A stretch of 21,605 nucleotides of DNA from JOPF133 sp052144935 (GTDB taxonomy: Bacteria; Acidobacteriota; Terriglobia; Bryobacterales; Bryobacteraceae): the NCBI GenBank assembly GCA_052144935.1, contig JBKQPR010000089.1:1-21605 (forward strand), written 5' to 3'. Both the position numbers and the translations under genes were made by a program. Below are positions 1 to 8,784 of the stretch, piece by piece; position 1 is the first letter of the stretch, and each line of letters starts with the position of its first letter. Below the pieces are notes generated by a model. It had not been told where the DNA came from. It was given only the letters and a program-made list of their open reading frames with translations, and did not search any database.

Positions 1-2
1 TC

Positions 3-197
3 GAAGGCGCCTGCAAGAACCTCATCAAAGACCGCATGGAGCGCTCCGGGATGCGCTGGACCGAGCCGATGGCTGAGGCAATCGTCAAACTCAGAGCCAT
101 CTACCTCTCCGGAGACTTTGACTGTTACTGGGAATTCCACATCGAGCAGGATCAACAGCGGTTATATCCGGCCGACTGGACCGTCGTTCCAAAGTAG
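3..197 (+). CDS. ISKra4-like transposase, C-terminal fragment
   Basis: This is the last 64 codons of a reading frame that enters from the left edge and stops at TAG 195-197. The fragment carries the pattern EGACKNLIKDRMERSGMRW, followed by a region ending in FHIEQDQQRLYP. That is how the C-terminus of ISKra4-type DDE transposases looks: an EGA..LVKDRM..SG.RW motif, then an LRA.YL.GD segment. The DDE catalytic Asp residues would lie upstream and outside the window, apart from the C-terminal Glu region. No terminal inverted repeat is seen after the stop; peptidase-like coding begins at the next base. The copy may therefore be a decayed IS end rather than an active element. The family name rests on motif recognition only. 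Confidence 0.6.
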   Translation, partial: EGACKNLIKDRMERSGMRWTEPMAEAIVKLRAIYLSGDFDCYWEFHIEQDQQRLYPADWTVVPK

Positions 198-1196
198 CCG
201 CACCCGAATTATATTTCCTTCGATCTCAAACAGGCGGACTGGGACGAAATCGTGAATCGGAACCGGCCGAAGATCACGCCGCAGACCTCGCCGGCTGACC
301 TGTTCGGCATCCTGAAGGCGATGATCCAGCCTTTCGGAGATGCTCATACGTTCCTCGGCGCGTCCAGGCCGCATCTTGAGTTTCACGGCATTCGCCCCGG
401 CACCGACCGCGTCCTCACGGAACTTGCCGGGCCGGGAGGATTCCACGCGTTCCGCAAAGGCGGCATGCCCAAGCTGATGGCGGTCACCGATACCGCCTAC
501 CTTCAGGGACCGCCGCGGCAATATTGCAACGGCCAGCTTCAGTTCGGCCACATCGATGCAACCACCGGGTACCTGAGAATTCTGGCGTTCAGCGGGTACA
601 CCAAACGCGGCGGCTTCGCCGAAGGTTCAGTGGCGCTGGAGGCGGCGCTCGATGAAATTTTTCCCAGCGCGGCTCTTCAAGCCCTGGTGATTGATGTCCG
701 CATCAATTTCGGCGGAGACGATCCGTACGGCATTTCCATCGCCTCCCGCCTGGCGCCAACCGAGTATTTGGCGTACACCAAATACGCGCGAGCCGACGCG
801 GTCCACCGGGACCAATGGACGCCGGGTGACCCCAGCATGGTCCAACCCAGCTCACGCCCCGGGTTTCATGGACCGGTGGTGGAGCTCACCGGACCGCTCA
901 CCATCAGTGCGGGCGAAACCTTCACGCAGGCGCTGATGGGCCGCGTCCCCCACGTAACGCGAATCGGAGAGAATAGCCAGGGCGTTTTCTCCGACGTTCT
1001 GGTCCGCCGTCTTCCCAACGGATGGGTTTTCGGGCTGCCGAATGAAGTGTACCGGACGGCCGAAGGGCACGCCTTCGGCGGCCCTGGGATCCCGCCCGAC
1101 ATCGCGGTCCCGGTCTTCGCGGCAGCGGACGTAGCTGCCGGCAAAGATCCGGCTATCGCGAGGGCCCTCGAAATCCTCCGCGGCGGCGGCGGGTAG
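198..1196 (+). pseudogene. S41-family peptidase, 5'-truncated
   Basis: The frame resembles a secreted tail-specific (S41) peptidase. It has an N-terminal helical segment (FDLKQADWDEIV, then a DAHTFL motif), a central region and the S41 catalytic core. The likely nucleophile serine is at 907-909 in GPLTISAGETF, followed by a TRIGENSQGVFSD segment and a C-terminal GGPGIPPDIAV segment typical of the family. A GTG at 252 could start a 314-residue protein. However, family-like sequence (NYISFDLKQADWDEI) extends upstream to base 198, directly against the transposase stop codon in the same frame. There is no room for a signal peptide or the rest of the N-terminal domain. I read this as a gene that lost its 5' end at an IS junction. 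A short active protein from GTG 252 cannot be excluded. Confidence 0.65.
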
Positions 1197-1214
1197 CGGC
1201 GGCAATGGATCGCC

Positions 1215-1530
1215 AACAGAGAGAGCGGCCATGCGCGCGGCGGCGCTAGGCGAAAGACGAAAGAACGCTCCCGGTGCCGGCCGCCCGTTCGGGCCTGCGA
1301 TGCCCTGCGGCTGGGGCTGCGGCAAGGCTTAGGCGGGCCGGCGAGCGGCGCCGGCTTCTCCGATCGCTGCCCGGCGGCCGTGCGACCGCCAGGCCGAGCC
1401 AGTCTTGCCGTTTCCGCCCGGCGGACCGCCCGCCCCGCGGTGGGCGGCGGCCCTGCGACCGTGGGCCGAGCGCGGCGATCCGCGCGGGGGTAGCCGTCGG
1501 TGCGACGCGTTTGGCGGCGAGCTAGATTTG
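1215..1530 (+). repeat. GC-rich interspersed repeat, cluster 1
   Basis: This fills the gap between the peptidase and a downstream protein tail. It contains a degenerate core (CGGTGGGCGGCGGCC at 1438, then GACCGTGGGCCGAGCGCGG), preceded by the module AGGCCGAGCCAGTCTTGCCG at 1391-1410. A partial extra core lies at 1223-1249. It ends with a degenerate form of the GACGC-TTTGG-GGCG hairpin module at 1502-1519. Orientation is the same as in all other clusters. Confidence 0.75.
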
Positions 1531-1547
1531 CGTGCGCGCACCCGCGA

Positions 1548-1658
1548 ATGACGTTCCATGGAACGATCCATGGTGATCACATCGAACTCACCATGCACAT
1601 GGTCTCCGGGCGAGTGGACAGCGGAGAAACCGAACTTGCCGGCGAAAAGGTGAACTGA
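1548..1658 (+). pseudogene. Protein C-terminal fragment (GT..GD.I.LT type)
   Basis: A 36-codon frame starts at ATG 1548 and reads MTFHGTIHGDHIELTMHM, then ends in GETELAGEKVN and TGA. The alternating GTI-GD-IELT pattern followed by a short E.A.K tail resembles the last strands of small beta-sandwich domains found at the C-termini of many acidobacterial secreted proteins. It directly follows repeat cluster 1, so the rest of the gene appears to be missing. Too short to name a family; it could also be a chance ORF. Confidence 0.35.
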
Positions 1659-1690
1659 ACGGCGATACCCGCTCGTTTCAAAACCGGTCC

Positions 1691-2437
1691 TCAGGGAGAA
1701 ATCTTACGGGCGACGGCCACCAAGCGGGTGGCCTCCAGATCGTAGGGCTTGCCTTGGAGTCCTCCGAACAACTCCACCTCGCAGAAGCCAGAGGCGCGCA
1801 GCCGATCTCTGAGTTCGCAGCCTGAATAAACGGCGTGTTCGAAGCGGAAAGTCTGGGCCCGGCCGTCACGCAGGATGATCCACTCGTTTTCGATGCGGCA
1901 CCAGTCTTTAACAACCTTCGGGCGCTGAATCAGCAGCGATCCGTCGGCCTGCTCGGTACACATCACACTCTGCCAGACGCGAGCGAGCCGCTCCTTGCCA
2001 ATCATCTCCATTACGAGCACGCCGCCGTCCTTCAGACTGGCGTGTATGTTGCGCAAAACTTGCAGATCGTCGGCTTCGTTTTCGAAATAGCCAAATGAAG
2101 TGAAGAGGTTGCAGACGAGATCGAAGGCCGCGGGGCGGCGGAAGCGCCGCATGTCCTCCATCACCCATTCGATGGCGACCCCGGCTACGGCCGCACGTTC
2201 CTGCGCCCGGTCCAGTAGGGAGGCTGTACGATCGACACCGGTGACGGCGAAACCTCGCTGGGCGAGCGCAATGGCGTGGCGGCCGGGTCCACAGCAGAGG
2301 TCGAGCGCCGCGCCGCCGGTGCACTTGGTTAAGGCAACCACTTGGTCGGCCTGCTCAGCCGCGACGGCAAAGCGCTCCGGCGGAAACATGTGCGGATACA
2401 ACTCGCTCCAGAACGTCTCGTTTTCGAACCACTCCAT
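1691..2437 (-). CDS. Class I SAM-dependent methyltransferase
   Basis: A 248-residue cytoplasmic protein predicted to transfer a methyl group from S-adenosylmethionine to an unknown acceptor. The Rossmann-like fold is visible from its motifs: motif I LDLCCGPGRHAIALA (SAM-binding glycine loop, roughly residues 45-60), an acidic residue ending strand 2 in GFAVTGVDRT, then WVMEDMRRF, and motif IV-like FDLVCNLFTSFGYF. A helix LQVLRNIHASLKDGGVLVMEM matches the post-motif segment of methyltransferases in the PF13649/PF08241 group. The start was set at ATG 2437 because homology begins with MEWFENETFWSELYPHMF; reading further upstream runs into repeat cluster 2. No Shine-Dalgarno is seen, but a TATCTT hexamer lies 7 bases before the ATG. 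The substrate cannot be told from sequence, and the neighbours give no clue. Confidence 0.85.
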   Translation of the reverse strand: MEWFENETFWSELYPHMFPPERFAVAAEQADQVVALTKCTGGAALDLCCGPGRHAIALAQRGFAVTGVDRTASLLDRAQERAAVAGVAIEWVMEDMRRFRRPAAFDLVCNLFTSFGYFENEADDLQVLRNIHASLKDGGVLVMEMIGKERLARVWQSVMCTEQADGSLLIQRPKVVKDWCRIENEWIILRDGRAQTFRFEHAVYSGCELRDRLRASGFCEVELFGGLQGKPYDLEATRLVAVARKISP

Positions 2438-2444
2438 AAAATTG

Positions 2445-2450
2445 AAGATA
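2445..2450 (-). promoter_or_regulatory. -10-like hexamer before the methyltransferase
   Basis: TATCTT on the minus strand, 7 bases upstream of ATG 2437, in a short AT-richer stretch between the gene and repeat cluster 2. With this spacing transcription would begin at or near the ATG. No convincing -35 box is seen because the upstream sequence is repeat. Confidence 0.3.
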
Positions 2451-2456
2451 GGAACG

Positions 2457-2645
2457 CCGCCAGGGCGGCCGCCAGGCCACACCAGTCTTGCCGTTTCCTC
2501 CCCGCGTCCCGCCCGGTGCGCGGTGGGCGGCGGCCAGGCGACTGCGGGCCGAGAGCGGCCAGCCGCGCAACGGCGCCGGCTTCTCCGATCGCGGCCCGGC
2601 GCCCGGGCGGCGCGCATGACGATGCCGACGCAGGTCCTGACCCAT
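2457..2645 (+). repeat. GC-rich interspersed repeat, cluster 2
   Basis: The modules appear in order: GGCCGCCAGGCCACACCAGT from 2467, the GTTTCC..CGTCCCGCCCGGTG segment, core CGGTGGGCGGCGGCC at 2521 with ACTGCGGGCCGAGAGCGG, GGCGCCGGCTTCTCCGATCG at 2572-2591, and GGCGCGCATGACGATGCCG near 2611. It sits immediately upstream of the minus-strand methyltransferase, replacing most of its upstream region. In 2646-2822, between this repeat and the next gene, I see no supportable feature. Confidence 0.8.
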
Positions 2646-2837
2646 GCACAAGGAACTGCCCCAGGACCACGAGCGCGCCACCGTGGGGGCGCGGCCGGCG
2701 GTCGCTTCGGAGAATCCAAACTGCCGCGATGCGGGACTGCAAGGCGGGAACGGAAGGGTCGTACCGTGCGGAGCTGGTAGTTGCTCCCACCAACAGAATG
2801 GCTGTACTTTCTCCGGCGATCAATGGAAAATAGATTG

Positions 2838-5660
2838 ATGCGGCTGCCTCTCCTGCTCACAGCAGTATTGCCCGCGCTGGGGTTTGGCTCGGTGTTCGAT
2901 GGTCCCGAGTTGCAGATTGCTCCTTCTCCTTCCGTCCCCGTGCAGGTTCGTCTTGCCGCCGGAGTGCGCGCGATTGACTCCGAGGTTTCCCCAACGGGCC
3001 CTCTCGTGGCGCTCTTAGTGTCGAATCCAAGCGGATCTCAAGAGATCCGCTTCTGGGGCATCAATCAGGAACAACCGCTGAAGGTATTTGACGTTCCGGC
3101 CGGATTCAGCGCCCGATCGCTCGCCTGGCATCCGTTGGGCGGTGCTCTCTTTCTCCTGGGCGCGCAGGGACAGCAATACGCCATTTTCAAGGTCGAAAAA
3201 ACAAATGGAAATTGGGTGGCGCAGCGCATCTATGGTTCCGGACATGAGATCCGGCGCCTGGTTTCGGGACCGCGTCCATATATTGTCCGTTATGACGACG
3301 CGGGCCAGCGCCCTGTTCAGGCATATCGTCTTTTCTTTGGTTTGAAGGGGAACGATGGAACCTTCTCGATTCACTCGATCACCGAGGACGGGCAGCGTGA
3401 GTATCAGGTGGTCGGCCATAAGGAGAGCTTCACCAAATTCGCAGACGCCGGCCAGGACCCGAGCCAATTGACAGCCGTTTCGGCGCTGCCTGCTGCCTTC
3501 CATCCTGCCGGACATCTCCTTCTGTGGGAAGACGAGCGGCACTGTTTCCACGTGGCGAGTTACGATCGGGATTACTGGAGCAAGAGCGCCAAACTAACGG
3601 GGCGCGACGTTTGTGGCGGGACAATGACGGTCACTCCGAACGGCGCTGGCCTTCTCCACTGGACTCAGGGAAGCGCCGGCATTGAACTGCTCCTACAACA
3701 AGGAACGGTGCGGAGACGCGAGGCCGCGGGTTATGAAATGACCGCGACACCGTCTTCGGTGGCGGACGGCAAAGGGATTGCCGGTATCACGCGGGCGGGC
3801 GCTGGTTTTGCAGTTACCTATTTTCCCATCGACGTTCCGCTTGCCGATTCCATAAACGCCTGGATGTATCTTGAATCGCGCCAGGATGCGCAATTGCTGA
3901 CCAGAAACGGCGGTCTGTTCCGCGACCTCAAAGACCAGGACCAGCTTTATTCGCTGTACGACACGGAATCTTATTATTGCGGCCACCCGGATGAGTCGAC
4001 TCCCACCCGGCCGTACCTGGTAACCACGGATAGCTTTTGGGAGCTTTTCGCCGCAGCGTACGAGGGTATCTTCATCGTTCGAGAACGCCAGACGGCCATC
4101 CCCGCGTTCCGCAAATTCGTCGAGATGGCAAGTGCCAGCTTGCTTCGATCTAATCCTCAGTCTCCGTGGACCCATGTCTTTGCCGATTTGGCAGCGCTTC
4201 AGACCAAGCCTGAGACCAATGAGGAAGCCGGCCGCATTCTGAGCGCCGATGGCGCGCGGTTCTCGCCGAGTCTTGGCCAGCAGTTCGATTACCTAGAGCT
4301 GAAGCCTCGCGGCCATTACACGGCGACGCCGGAAGCGCAACGGTACTTCCGCGCCTTCCGGTATCTGACCAGGGTTTCAGCGCTGGGATGGAGCACCGAT
4401 GAGCTGCGTCAGCTTCCTCCGGATGTCAAGGCCGCGGCGATGCTCTGGATTGGTTCGTATCAGGACCTGATTGCCCCGTCCAGGCCACCGCTTGTCTGGC
4501 AGGATGCTCCGGCGCCGCTGCCTTATGTGAAGCATCCCCAGACAGCCCCAGTGCTGTTCCCGCTTTCGTGGGGATTCGACAACGAGGCTTTGTTCTCAAC
4601 GACGTATCATTCGGAATTGCCACAGGATGAACAAATCAACGGCCCGGGGGGATCGCGGCTCCAGCCGTCCTCGCTGGATATCGCCGCAGCGCTTGGCAGC
4701 CGCCTTGCCAGCGATCTTCTGGCGGGCGAGATCCGCCGGTATCCCAAACTGGACGCGGCGCTCGCGGACCTAGCAGTCCGTTCCGCTAACGCTCGGGCTG
4801 CTTCCAGCCCTAATCTTTATGAACGATGGATCGACGCGCTGGCCGAACAATGGGCGAATTCCACAGCTTCGCCAAATGGCGCGCTGGACAAGGATTTATG
4901 GCGCGTCAAGAGGTTGCAGACGGGGCTGGCATCCTGGGCGACGCTCCGCCATGCGACGGTGTTGGTGAATGAACGCAACTCCGCCGAATGCGGCGAGGGG
5001 GCTTTCGAATTCATCGAGTTACGCCCGCCGCGGGGTTATGTGGAACCCGACCCTCAGACGTTCGGGAAGATCGCCGGTCTGTTCGACGCCGCAATCGCGC
5101 TGATCCGTAATTCCGGGTCTTGGCTCGTGGGCGACGTCTCCTGGGGCGATTACGAGAGTCAGCAGGCCCGTGAATCGTTGCGGCAAGGTCTGCTGCGGCG
5201 GCTGGGGGAGTCGGCGGCCAAGGCGCGCTTATTTCAGGCCATCGCGGCGAAGGAGACTCAAGGGCAGGCGTTGACCTCGCAGGAATATGAAGAGATCCTC
5301 TATTTCGGCCGTGTGGCGGAACACCATTTCCTGGTGTTCAATAGCCTGGCGAACAAGGATCTGGCGCTGTCGACCCCGAATCCGATCCCCAAGATCGCGG
5401 ATGTTTCCGATGTCCGCGGAGGGGCGCCGTACCTTATGGTGGGCGTGGGCCGTCCGATCGAATGGGATCACACGGTGCCGTTTTTCGGAAGGCACGAAAT
5501 CGTGAAGGGAGCGGCGTATTCGTTCTACGAATTCAGTTCCAGCACCCCGTTGAACGACGCGGATTGGATGAAGAAACTTCCCACGCAACCGCATCCTTCG
5601 TGGATTGCTCCGTACATCTCGCAAAAGTCGCTATCATGTCCCGCGCGCGATCCATTCTAA
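2838..5660 (+). CDS. Secreted DUF3160-type protein
   Basis: A 940-residue protein starting MRLPLLLTAVLPALGFGS, which looks like a signal peptide. Residues about 30-330 have a WD40/beta-propeller-like rhythm (for example FSARSLAWHPLGGALFLLG and VSALPAAFHPAGHLLLWEDE). The C-terminal two thirds match the DUF3160 pattern: YVTTDSFWELFAAAYEG-like start, ELKPRGHYT, LPPDVKAAAMLWIG, SSLDIAAALGSRLA, LYERWIDAL, LQTGLASWATLRHATVL, and FIELRPPRGYVEPD. The biochemical role of DUF3160 is not established; an envelope or periplasmic location is likely. ATG 2838 was chosen because of a GGAAAA stretch 7 bases upstream; ATG 2823 in the same frame would add five residues (MENRL). The gene overlaps the next one by 25 bases, so the two are probably co-transcribed and translationally coupled. 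Confidence 0.8.
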   Translation: MRLPLLLTAVLPALGFGSVFDGPELQIAPSPSVPVQVRLAAGVRAIDSEVSPTGPLVALLVSNPSGSQEIRFWGINQEQPLKVFDVPAGFSARSLAWHPLGGALFLLGAQGQQYAIFKVEKTNGNWVAQRIYGSGHEIRRLVSGPRPYIVRYDDAGQRPVQAYRLFFGLKGNDGTFSIHSITEDGQREYQVVGHKESFTKFADAGQDPSQLTAVSALPAAFHPAGHLLLWEDERHCFHVASYDRDYWSKSAKLTGRDVCGGTMTVTPNGAGLLHWTQGSAGIELLLQQGTVRRREAAGYEMTATPSSVADGKGIAGITRAGAGFAVTYFPIDVPLADSINAWMYLESRQDAQLLTRNGGLFRDLKDQDQLYSLYDTESYYCGHPDESTPTRPYLVTTDSFWELFAAAYEGIFIVRERQTAIPAFRKFVEMASASLLRSNPQSPWTHVFADLAALQTKPETNEEAGRILSADGARFSPSLGQQFDYLELKPRGHYTATPEAQRYFRAFRYLTRVSALGWSTDELRQLPPDVKAAAMLWIGSYQDLIAPSRPPLVWQDAPAPLPYVKHPQTAPVLFPLSWGFDNEALFSTTYHSELPQDEQINGPGGSRLQPSSLDIAAALGSRLASDLLAGEIRRYPKLDAALADLAVRSANARAASSPNLYERWIDALAEQWANSTASPNGALDKDLWRVKRLQTGLASWATLRHATVLVNERNSAECGEGAFEFIELRPPRGYVEPDPQTFGKIAGLFDAAIALIRNSGSWLVGDVSWGDYESQQARESLRQGLLRRLGESAAKARLFQAIAAKETQGQALTSQEYEEILYFGRVAEHHFLVFNSLANKDLALSTPNPIPKIADVSDVRGGAPYLMVGVGRPIEWDHTVPFFGRHEIVKGAAYSFYEFSSSTPLNDADWMKKLPTQPHPSWIAPYISQKSLSCPARDPF

Positions 5661-7069
5661 CCCTGGCGTGTCTCGCGGCAGTGTTCCCGCTGGTTGGCCA
5701 GCAAGAGTCTGAAGTCCGCCTCCTTTTCACAGGAGACATTCTGCTTTCCCGCCAAGTCCGCCGGGAAATCGAACTGACTGGACGATCCCCCTGGAGTGGT
5801 TTCGCCGATCTCTTCAGGAGCGCTGGTTGGATCGCAGGAAATCTGGAGGGAGCAGTGGGAACGGCGGAGCAATGCATCCCTACCGATTCGGACAGCCCGT
5901 GCTTCGATGTGCCCGCGTCGATGATCCCACTGCTCTCGAAGGCCGGTTTCCGGGCCATCGGGATGGCCAACAATCACTCGTCCGATTTGGGCTCCGCCGG
6001 GCGCACCGCCACTCGCGCGGCTTTACGCAACGCGGGCGTGGAGGCGCTTTCGTTCGAGGATTCACCGCTGTTCGTGGCGATAGGCGGACACACCGTGGCC
6101 ATCGTCGCTGTTTCCACGGTGCCCGGACGAGATGGATCCCGGATAGAGATTCCATCCACGGCGCTACGCCAGAAACTTCAATTGGCCAGAAGTCTTGCAG
6201 AGTTGGTGGCCGTCTACATCCACTGGGGTAGCGAACTCCTCGACTGGCCTAATAAGGGTCAGCGTAATGCCGCGGGATGGCTGATCCAAAATGGCGCGGA
6301 TTTGATTGTTGGCCATCATCCGCATGTGGTTCAAACTCCGGAGTGCATGCGGGGCAGACCCGTCTTTTTCTCGCTCGGAAATCACGTTTTCGATCAAAAA
6401 TACCCGGAAACAAAGGAAGGGATCATCGCCGATTGCACGATTCGTCGCGGTGTTCTTTCTTGCGAGAGCATATCGACGTCCACGCCGCCGGCGAGCGCGA
6501 TGCCACAACTCTCGCCTGCGTCCGTCTCTGTGGGCACCGAAGCTCTGAAGGCGTGCCCCGTCCCTCTTTCCCTTCCAGTGACCGTAAACGGATTCTCCTT
6601 GCGCGGGCGAACGACCGATGGCGGGGACGGCAAGAACAGGTACAGCATCGAGGGAACACGAGAAGGGATTCGTCCATGGCGATCGCAGGCTTTGCCTCTT
6701 CTGTCAGCGGAGGCCGGCAAATTGGCCGGTTCCAACGGCCCCGAGTACCTATTCACTTTGGAAGAGCATCCCTCCACAATCGACGGCGAGGAGGGCGTGC
6801 GTCCTTACGTGTATGAAGCGCTTCCGGGAGGATTGGTGGCCAGGTGGCGGGGGAGCGCTCTGGCCTGGCCCTTACTCGACGCGACCTTACTGCCCAATGG
6901 AGACGGTATAGTGTGCGCGCTGCATCGCCGCGATTCTTTTCTAGTCCTGCAGCCGAAGGCGACAGATGTTCGCACCGCGGCTTATCGTTGGAACGGATTT
7001 GGATTTTCCGGTATCGACGACACGAGCATTTTAGCGCGCTGCCGGGCGGTCTTCGGCGCCGCGGAATAA
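5636..7069 (+). CDS. CapA-family (PGA_cap) secreted protein with C-terminal extension
   Basis: A 477-residue protein beginning MSRARSILTLACLAAVFPLVG, a signal peptide. Residues about 28-275 form a CapA-type domain related to metallophosphatases. All family motifs are present: TGDILLSR (D34), NLEGA, MANNHSSDLG (N112, N113, H114), HWGSELLDWPN, GADLIVGHHPHVVQ (from about residue 223) and FFSLGNHVFDQ. CapA proteins are tied to poly-gamma-glutamate capsule handling in Bacillus, but many homologues elsewhere lack the capsule genes, and none are seen here. The last roughly 190 residues are not part of the usual domain and look beta-rich; I do not recognise them. The start ATG lies inside the end of the DUF3160 gene (25-base overlap), with no clear Shine-Dalgarno, so translation is probably coupled to the upstream gene. 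Confidence 0.85.
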   Translation: MSRARSILTLACLAAVFPLVGQQESEVRLLFTGDILLSRQVRREIELTGRSPWSGFADLFRSAGWIAGNLEGAVGTAEQCIPTDSDSPCFDVPASMIPLLSKAGFRAIGMANNHSSDLGSAGRTATRAALRNAGVEALSFEDSPLFVAIGGHTVAIVAVSTVPGRDGSRIEIPSTALRQKLQLARSLAELVAVYIHWGSELLDWPNKGQRNAAGWLIQNGADLIVGHHPHVVQTPECMRGRPVFFSLGNHVFDQKYPETKEGIIADCTIRRGVLSCESISTSTPPASAMPQLSPASVSVGTEALKACPVPLSLPVTVNGFSLRGRTTDGGDGKNRYSIEGTREGIRPWRSQALPLLSAEAGKLAGSNGPEYLFTLEEHPSTIDGEEGVRPYVYEALPGGLVARWRGSALAWPLLDATLLPNGDGIVCALHRRDSFLVLQPKATDVRTAAYRWNGFGFSGIDDTSILARCRAVFGAAE

Positions 7070-7140
7070 GTTTGGGCGACTGCGGTAGTCTGGTCTGGGA
7101 GATCACACCTGTAGCCGGCATCCCGGATTTCGAGTGGTGA

Positions 7141-7288
7141 TCACATGACGACGCCGGCGCGGGGGCGAATGGCGATTCGCTGCCCGGCGCGAATGCCGGC
7201 AGCCAGGCCGAACACGTCTTGCCGTTCCGGCCTGACGTCCCGCCCGGTGCGCGGTGAGCGGGGGCCATGCGACCGCGGGGGCCCATTC
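7141..7288 (+). repeat. GC-rich interspersed repeat, cluster 3
   Basis: A single, nearly complete unit: CATGACGACGCCGGCGCGGG at 7145, GCGATTCGCTGCCCGGCGCG, CAGCCAGGCCGAACACGTCT, then a truncated core GCGGTGAGCGGGGGCCATGC at 7250 and GACCGCGGGGGCC. It lies between the CapA gene and the transporter and occupies half of that 320-base gap. The remainder (7289-7377) holds a CCCGGGT/ACCCGGG inverted repeat at about 7324-7350 and nothing else I can support. Confidence 0.75.
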
Positions 7289-7377
7289 ACCACACCAACC
7301 TGGAAGAACCGAAGGCGTGCCGCCCGGGTTGCGTTGGTCCTCACCCGGGAACATGCGAAGCGCACCTGCAATGCCAA

Positions 7378-7383
7378 TACAAT
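7378..7383 (+). promoter_or_regulatory. -10-like TACAAT before the MFS gene
   Basis: TACAAT lies 9 bases before ATG 7393, with no Shine-Dalgarno between them. This spacing fits a transcript starting at or very near the start codon. The -35 region (TGCGAA at 7354) is a weak match. Confidence 0.3.
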
Positions 7384-7392
7384 GAAGTGTCC

Positions 7393-8772
7393 ATGAGACA
7401 AACCTCCACGGGAAAAATCAATCTCGGCTACCTGATCTTCCTGGCTGCCACCGCGGCGTTGGGAGGACTGCTCTTCGGCTTCGACATCGCCATTATCACC
7501 GGCGCCGGTCCGTTCCTGATCCATCGTTTTCAATTGAACGACTTGAGCCTGGGCTGGGCTTTCAGTTCGCTCCTGTTCGGTTGCGTGATCGGCTCGACCT
7601 TAGCCGGGCGGCTCACGAACAGGTACGGCCGGCGGAGCATTCTGCTGTGGGTGGCGGTGCTGTTCTCCGCCACTTCCATCGCCACCGCCGTGGCTCCGAG
7701 TTTCACTACCTTCGTGCTGGCGCGTTTCATCGGCGGGGTGGCGGTCGGAGGCGCGTCCATTCTGTCGCCCATGTATGTGGCGGAAGTTTCGCCGCCTTCG
7801 CTGCGGGGGCGCATGGGGACGCTCTATCAGCTGTCCATCGTAGTCGGCATCCTGATGTCGTATTGCATCAACTATCTGCTGCGCAACGCGGGCGCGGCCA
7901 ATTGGCGCTGGATGTTCATAACCGGGGTGATCCCCTCGGTGATTTTTTTCCTGCTTTTGCTGCGCGCGCCCGAAACGCCGCGCTACCTGTTTCTAGCGGG
8001 CCGGGAACGCGAGGGGTTGGCGATTCTGGAGCGCATTGCGGGACGCGCGAGCGCCGAATCGGAGGCCGTCGAAATCCGCGCCAGCCTGGCGGAGAAGCGC
8101 CACGCCTGGCTCGACCTGCTGCGGCCTGGAATCCGGCGCGCGGTGGTGGTCGGTTTTGTTCTGGCTATCCTGGTTCACGTCTCCGGGATTAACACCATCA
8201 TCGACTACGCTCCTGCCATCCTGCGCTCCGCCGGCTGGAAACTCGATGCCGCGCTGTTTTCCACCTTTATCGTCGGGGTCAATAATCTCGTGTTCACCTT
8301 GGTTTCGTTTTGGGTCATCGACCGCTACGGGCGAAAGCCGCTCTACATCGTCGGATCACTCGGCATGGCAGCGGCCCTGACGCTCCTCGCCGTTACTGTA
8401 GCGACCGGCAACTTCCAAGGCGCAGTCGTGCTCATCCTGATCCTGGGCTATCTGGCGTTCTTCGCGTCGTGCATCGGCCCGGTGTTTTGGACGCTAGTCT
8501 CGGAGATCTTTCCGAACGACCTCCGCGGTACGGCCATGGCCGTGCCCGTACTCACGCAGTGGATCGCCAACGCTGTTGTCGTGCTCTTTTTCCCGTATGC
8601 GTTTAACCAGATCGGCAAGGCCGTCACATTCGGATTCCTGGCGGCGATGGCCATCGCGCAGGCCGTCGTAACCTGGCGATGGGTCCCCGAAACCAAGAAT
8701 AAGACTTTGGAGGAGATCGAAAGGGCTTGGGCGGGCGAAAAGCGGCTGGAGACCGCACTGCCCGCCAAATGA
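7393..8772 (+). CDS. Sugar-porter family MFS transporter
   Basis: A 459-residue inner-membrane protein with about 12 hydrophobic segments, the usual length of the sugar porter family (proton symport or uniport of hexoses or pentoses). The diagnostic motifs are all present: LLFGFDIAIITGA in TM1, the loop 2-3 motif GRLTNRYGRRSILL, RFIGGVAVGGASILSPMYVA, the PETPRYL motif after TM6, the TM7 motif GINTIIDYAPAILRSAG, the loop 8-9 motif DRYGRKPLYI, SEIFPNDLRGTAMAV, and the C-terminal PETKNKTLEEIE. ATG 7393 was chosen because homology starts just after it (MRQTSTGKINLGYLIF) and upstream sequence is repeat. The gene ends 12 bases from the stop codon of the convergent UroD-family gene. The transported sugar cannot be told from the sequence. 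Confidence 0.92.
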   Translation: MRQTSTGKINLGYLIFLAATAALGGLLFGFDIAIITGAGPFLIHRFQLNDLSLGWAFSSLLFGCVIGSTLAGRLTNRYGRRSILLWVAVLFSATSIATAVAPSFTTFVLARFIGGVAVGGASILSPMYVAEVSPPSLRGRMGTLYQLSIVVGILMSYCINYLLRNAGAANWRWMFITGVIPSVIFFLLLLRAPETPRYLFLAGREREGLAILERIAGRASAESEAVEIRASLAEKRHAWLDLLRPGIRRAVVVGFVLAILVHVSGINTIIDYAPAILRSAGWKLDAALFSTFIVGVNNLVFTLVSFWVIDRYGRKPLYIVGSLGMAAALTLLAVTVATGNFQGAVVLILILGYLAFFASCIGPVFWTLVSEIFPNDLRGTAMAVPVLTQWIANAVVVLFFPYAFNQIGKAVTFGFLAAMAIAQAVVTWRWVPETKNKTLEEIERAWAGEKRLETALPAK

Positions 8773-8784
8773 GGAAGTCCAAAC

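Noticed and set aside
2100..2780. Plus-strand frame of 226 codons opposite the methyltransferase
   Set aside because: It is the shadow of the methyltransferase gene and the repeat; composition is Arg/Ser/Ala-rich with no motifs.
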